Of a stretch of DNA of 64,000 nucleotides, positions 62,258-64,000 are shown one piece after another. A program made the position numbers and the translations under genes. How positions within the stretch are numbered: position 1 is the stretch's first letter; each line of letters begins with the position of its first letter. The stretch comes from Bryobacteraceae bacterium (GTDB lineage Bacteria > Acidobacteriota > Terriglobia > Bryobacterales > Bryobacteraceae), in contig CANGYQ010000006.1 in assembly GCA_947458745.1 (NCBI GenBank), positions 124,001 through 188,000 of the forward strand, written 5' to 3'. Under the pieces are notes generated by a model, which saw only the letters and a list, made by a program, of their open reading frames with translations, searched no databases and had not been told where the DNA came from.

Positions 62258-62980
62258 TTACACCCTCTCCGGAATCTCGGAGACCAGTTCATCGGCCACG
62301 ATCAAGCCGTCTCGCAGAGTGATAATCCGGTCCGCATGGCTGGCCAACTGCCGGTCATGCGTCACCAGCACCAGCGTGGCCCCTTCGCGGCGATTGAGTG
62401 TGATCAGCAGTTCCAGCACCTGCTGGCCGGTCTTGGAATCCAGGTTGCCGGTGGGTTCATCGGCCATCAGAATCGGCGGCTTGAGAATAAATGCCCGCGC
62501 CAGGGCTACGCGTTGCTGCTCGCCGCCCGATAGCTGCACTGGGTAGTGATCCAGACGATCGCCTAAGCCCACCAGTTCGAGTAGCTCCCGCGCACGCGAG
62601 ACATCGGCGCGGCCGTCGCCGGCCAATTCCACGGGCAGCAGGACGTTCTCTTCGGCGGTCAACGTGGGGATCAGCTGGTAGGACTGAAAGACGAAGCCGA
62701 TCTTCTGGCCGCGCAGCAAAGCCAGATCATCCTCCGCCATGCGGGCGATGTCGGTGCCGTCGATGATGATCGCCCCAGTGGTGGGCGTGTCGAGCCCGGC
62801 TAGCAGCCCCAGCAACGTGCTCTTGCCGCTGCCGGAAGCGCCCATGATGGCCACAAATTGACCGCGTGGGATTTCAAAATCGATCCCTTTTAAGATCGAA
62901 ACCAGGTGAGTGCCGGAATTGATCGAGCGCGTAAGGCCTTGAACAGCAATGATCGGAGCAGCGGATGGTGACGGAGGCAT
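62258..62980 (-). CDS. ABC transporter ATP-binding protein, YbbA/LolD type
   Basis: 240 residues. Walker A GASGSGKSTLL (about residue 44), FVFQSYQLIPTLTAEENVLLP (Q-loop), signature LSGGEQQRVALARAF, Walker B LMADEPTGNLD and VLVTHDRQLASHADRII (H-loop). It belongs to the MacB/LolD/YbbA group and pairs with the YbbP-type permease that starts 2 nt later. Confidence 0.95.
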   Translation of the reverse strand: MPPSPSAAPIIAVQGLTRSINSGTHLVSILKGIDFEIPRGQFVAIMGASGSGKSTLLGLLAGLDTPTTGAIIIDGTDIARMAEDDLALLRGQKIGFVFQSYQLIPTLTAEENVLLPVELAGDGRADVSRARELLELVGLGDRLDHYPVQLSGGEQQRVALARAFILKPPILMADEPTGNLDSKTGQQVLELLITLNRREGATLVLVTHDRQLASHADRIITLRDGLIVADELVSEIPERV

Positions 62981-62996
62981 CTACATCTTCTATTCT
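62968..62996 (+). promoter_or_regulatory. Putative promoter of the tesA-like gene
   Basis: GTGACG (62968-62973), a 17-bp spacer and TATTCT (62991-62996), 8 nt before the GTG at 63005. The -35 part lies in the first codons of the divergent ATPase gene. Confidence 0.5.
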
Positions 62997-63004
62997 GGCA
63001 TTAG

Positions 63005-63712
63005 GTGAATCGCTGGACTTTAGTTTTTGTTTCTCTGCTCGGGGCGTGTTCCCGGGCACCACAACCGGCACCCACGCCCGCTGCGGCGGTGGAGCCATCG
63101 GTTCAACCATCAGCCGCTCCGACCGCCGCGACGCCCGCCGATGATCGCCCGGTGATCGTCTGCTTCGGTGACTCGCTTTCAGCCGGTTACGGTGTCGAGA
63201 CCGGGCTCAGCTATCCGGACTTCCTGCAAAAGGAACTGGATGCCAAGGGCTATTCCTACCGCGTCGTCAATCTCGGCATCAGCGGCGACACCACGTCTGG
63301 TGGCCTGTCGCGCATCCAAAGTGCGGTGGCGTTGCGTCCAGTGATCACCATCCTGGAATTGGGCGGCAATGACGGATTGCGCGGGCTGCCGCTGGCGGAC
63401 ACGCGGTCCAACATGTCCCAGATGACGCAGGCACTGCTCGATGGAGGGTCCAAGGTGGTGATTGCGGGGATGACTCTGCCGCCCAACTATGGGCCGGACT
63501 ATATCCGCGAGTTTGAACAGATCTTCGTGGAGCTAGCCGCCAAGCAGAAGCTGCCGCGTATCCGTTTCTTGTTGGAAGGCGTCGCGCTGAACCCGAAACT
63601 GATGCAGGCTGACGGCATCCACGCCACCGCCGAAGGCAACCGTCTGGTGGCGGCCAACGTGATGCGCACGTTGACTCCTTTGCTGAAGGCCGCGGTACCC
63701 GCGAAAAAGTAG
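63005..63712 (+). CDS. Arylesterase/lysophospholipase (TesA-like SGNH hydrolase), lipoprotein
   Basis: 235 residues. The leader ends in lipobox LLGAC, so the protein is probably lipid-anchored. A Pro/Ala-rich spacer runs to about residue 45. The SGNH core has IVCFGDSLSAGYGVETG (catalytic Ser), VNLGISGDTT (Gly), LELGGNDGLRGL (Asn) and MQADGIHATAEGN (Asp and His). It hydrolyses acyl esters or lysophospholipids in the periplasm. GTG start. Divergent from ybbA/ybbP, a conserved neighbourhood. Confidence 0.93.
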   Translation: MNRWTLVFVSLLGACSRAPQPAPTPAAAVEPSVQPSAAPTAATPADDRPVIVCFGDSLSAGYGVETGLSYPDFLQKELDAKGYSYRVVNLGISGDTTSGGLSRIQSAVALRPVITILELGGNDGLRGLPLADTRSNMSQMTQALLDGGSKVVIAGMTLPPNYGPDYIREFEQIFVELAAKQKLPRIRFLLEGVALNPKLMQADGIHATAEGNRLVAANVMRTLTPLLKAAVPAKK

Positions 63713-63753
63713 CGCTCCGAAAATACTTCTGTATTTCCAGCCGGAAATGGGAC

Positions 63754-63759
63754 TAGAAT
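63754..63759 (+). promoter_or_regulatory. -10 element 6 nt before the alpha/beta hydrolase start
   Basis: TAGAAT with exactly 6 nt to the ATG at 63766; no Shine-Dalgarno sequence and no good -35 element. It predicts a leaderless transcript. Confidence 0.4.
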
Positions 63760-63765
63760 GGCGCA

Positions 63766-64000
63766 ATGCCACGTCCCATTGTTTTGTTGCACGGCTACTC
63801 CGATCAAGGCGCCTCCTTCAGCACCTGGAAGGCCATTCTGATGCAGAACGGCTATGCGGAGACGGATATCAAGGTCTGTAGTTACCGCTCCCTGGTCAAC
63901 GAGATCAACATCAGCGATATCGCGGAAGGCCTTGAAGCGGTGCTGGCCCAAGCGGGCATCGGGCCCAACGATCACTTTGATGCCGTGGTCCATTCCACCG
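63766..64000 (+). CDS. Alpha/beta hydrolase (partial; runs off the right end)
   Basis: The first 78 residues are present and the frame is still open at base 64000. MPRPIVLLHGYSDQGASF has the oxyanion-hole HG motif of lipase/esterase-type alpha/beta hydrolases. The chain reaches FDAVVHST, where the nucleophile-elbow strand begins (an HS motif typical of lipases). Substrate unknown. Confidence 0.85.
   Translation, partial: MPRPIVLLHGYSDQGASFSTWKAILMQNGYAETDIKVCSYRSLVNEINISDIAEGLEAVLAQAGIGPNDHFDAVVHST

Overview
The window is a G+C-rich, gene-dense bacterial chromosome segment. Its gene content points to Acidobacteriota, most likely a Bryobacteraceae/Solibacter-like organism. The reasons are Oar-type TonB-dependent receptors with an N-terminal carboxypeptidase-regulatory-like domain, several twin-arginine secreted enzymes, a DUF1549/DUF1553 + DUF1501 pair, a DUF1080 protein, a Cys-type sulfatase and DinB paralogues. 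The placement is inferred from gene families. No rRNA or tRNA gene is visible to confirm it, and no complete mobile element, prophage or CRISPR array was seen.

Layout. 1-5.7 kb: truncated TonB receptor, a one-domain VOC protein and smc. 5.9-14.2 kb: one long minus-strand operon (acyl-CoA carboxyltransferase, split AtuA, LiuC/AtuE-like hydratase, penicillin-acylase-like hydrolase, TonB receptor) that looks like import and breakdown of an amide- or isoprenoid-type acyl compound. 14.3-17.9 kb: small membrane protein, tpiA, a secreted phosphodiesterase and deoB. 17.9-18.4 kb: a gene-free stretch with ordered repeats. 18.4-20.8 kb: sulfatase and D-lactate dehydrogenase. 20.8-22.2 kb: accessory patch (toxin-antitoxin-like pair, uracil-DNA-glycosylase-like protein). 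22.2-27.8 kb: ggt, a TrmH-type methylase, a GNAT protein and priA. 27.9-32.2 kb: a compact sugar ABC importer whose second permease is fused to its binding protein. 32.2-35.8 kb: two TAT-exported proteins and an outer-membrane porin. 35.9-38.1 kb: glycosyltransferase and radical SAM protein. 38.3-43.5 kb: ilvB-ilvN-ilvC-cimA behind a Val/Ile leader peptide with a terminator/antiterminator pair. 43.6-49.3 kb: small enzymes, a nucleotidyltransferase pair, DUF1080, a lytic transglycosylase, two DinB proteins, an HD-GYP protein and a lipoprotein. 49.3-56.8 kb: TAT-tagged DegT aminotransferase, family-5-like UDG, DUF1549/1553, DUF1501, an exported TenA and an NCS2 permease. 56.8-64 kb: membrane protein, hemH, M28 peptidase, ybbP/ybbA ABC exporter, tesA-like esterase and a truncated alpha/beta hydrolase.

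Two features cut across the window. Many genes without a Shine-Dalgarno sequence have a -10-like hexamer 6-8 nt upstream of the start codon, which suggests frequent leaderless transcripts. Packing is extreme: 4-nt start/stop overlaps in operons, interlocked stop codons between convergent genes, and divergent start codons only a few bases apart. The most complete new-looking regulatory system is the ilv attenuator. The most unusual protein arrangements are the permease-binding-protein fusion and the exported thiaminase II beside a nucleobase permease.
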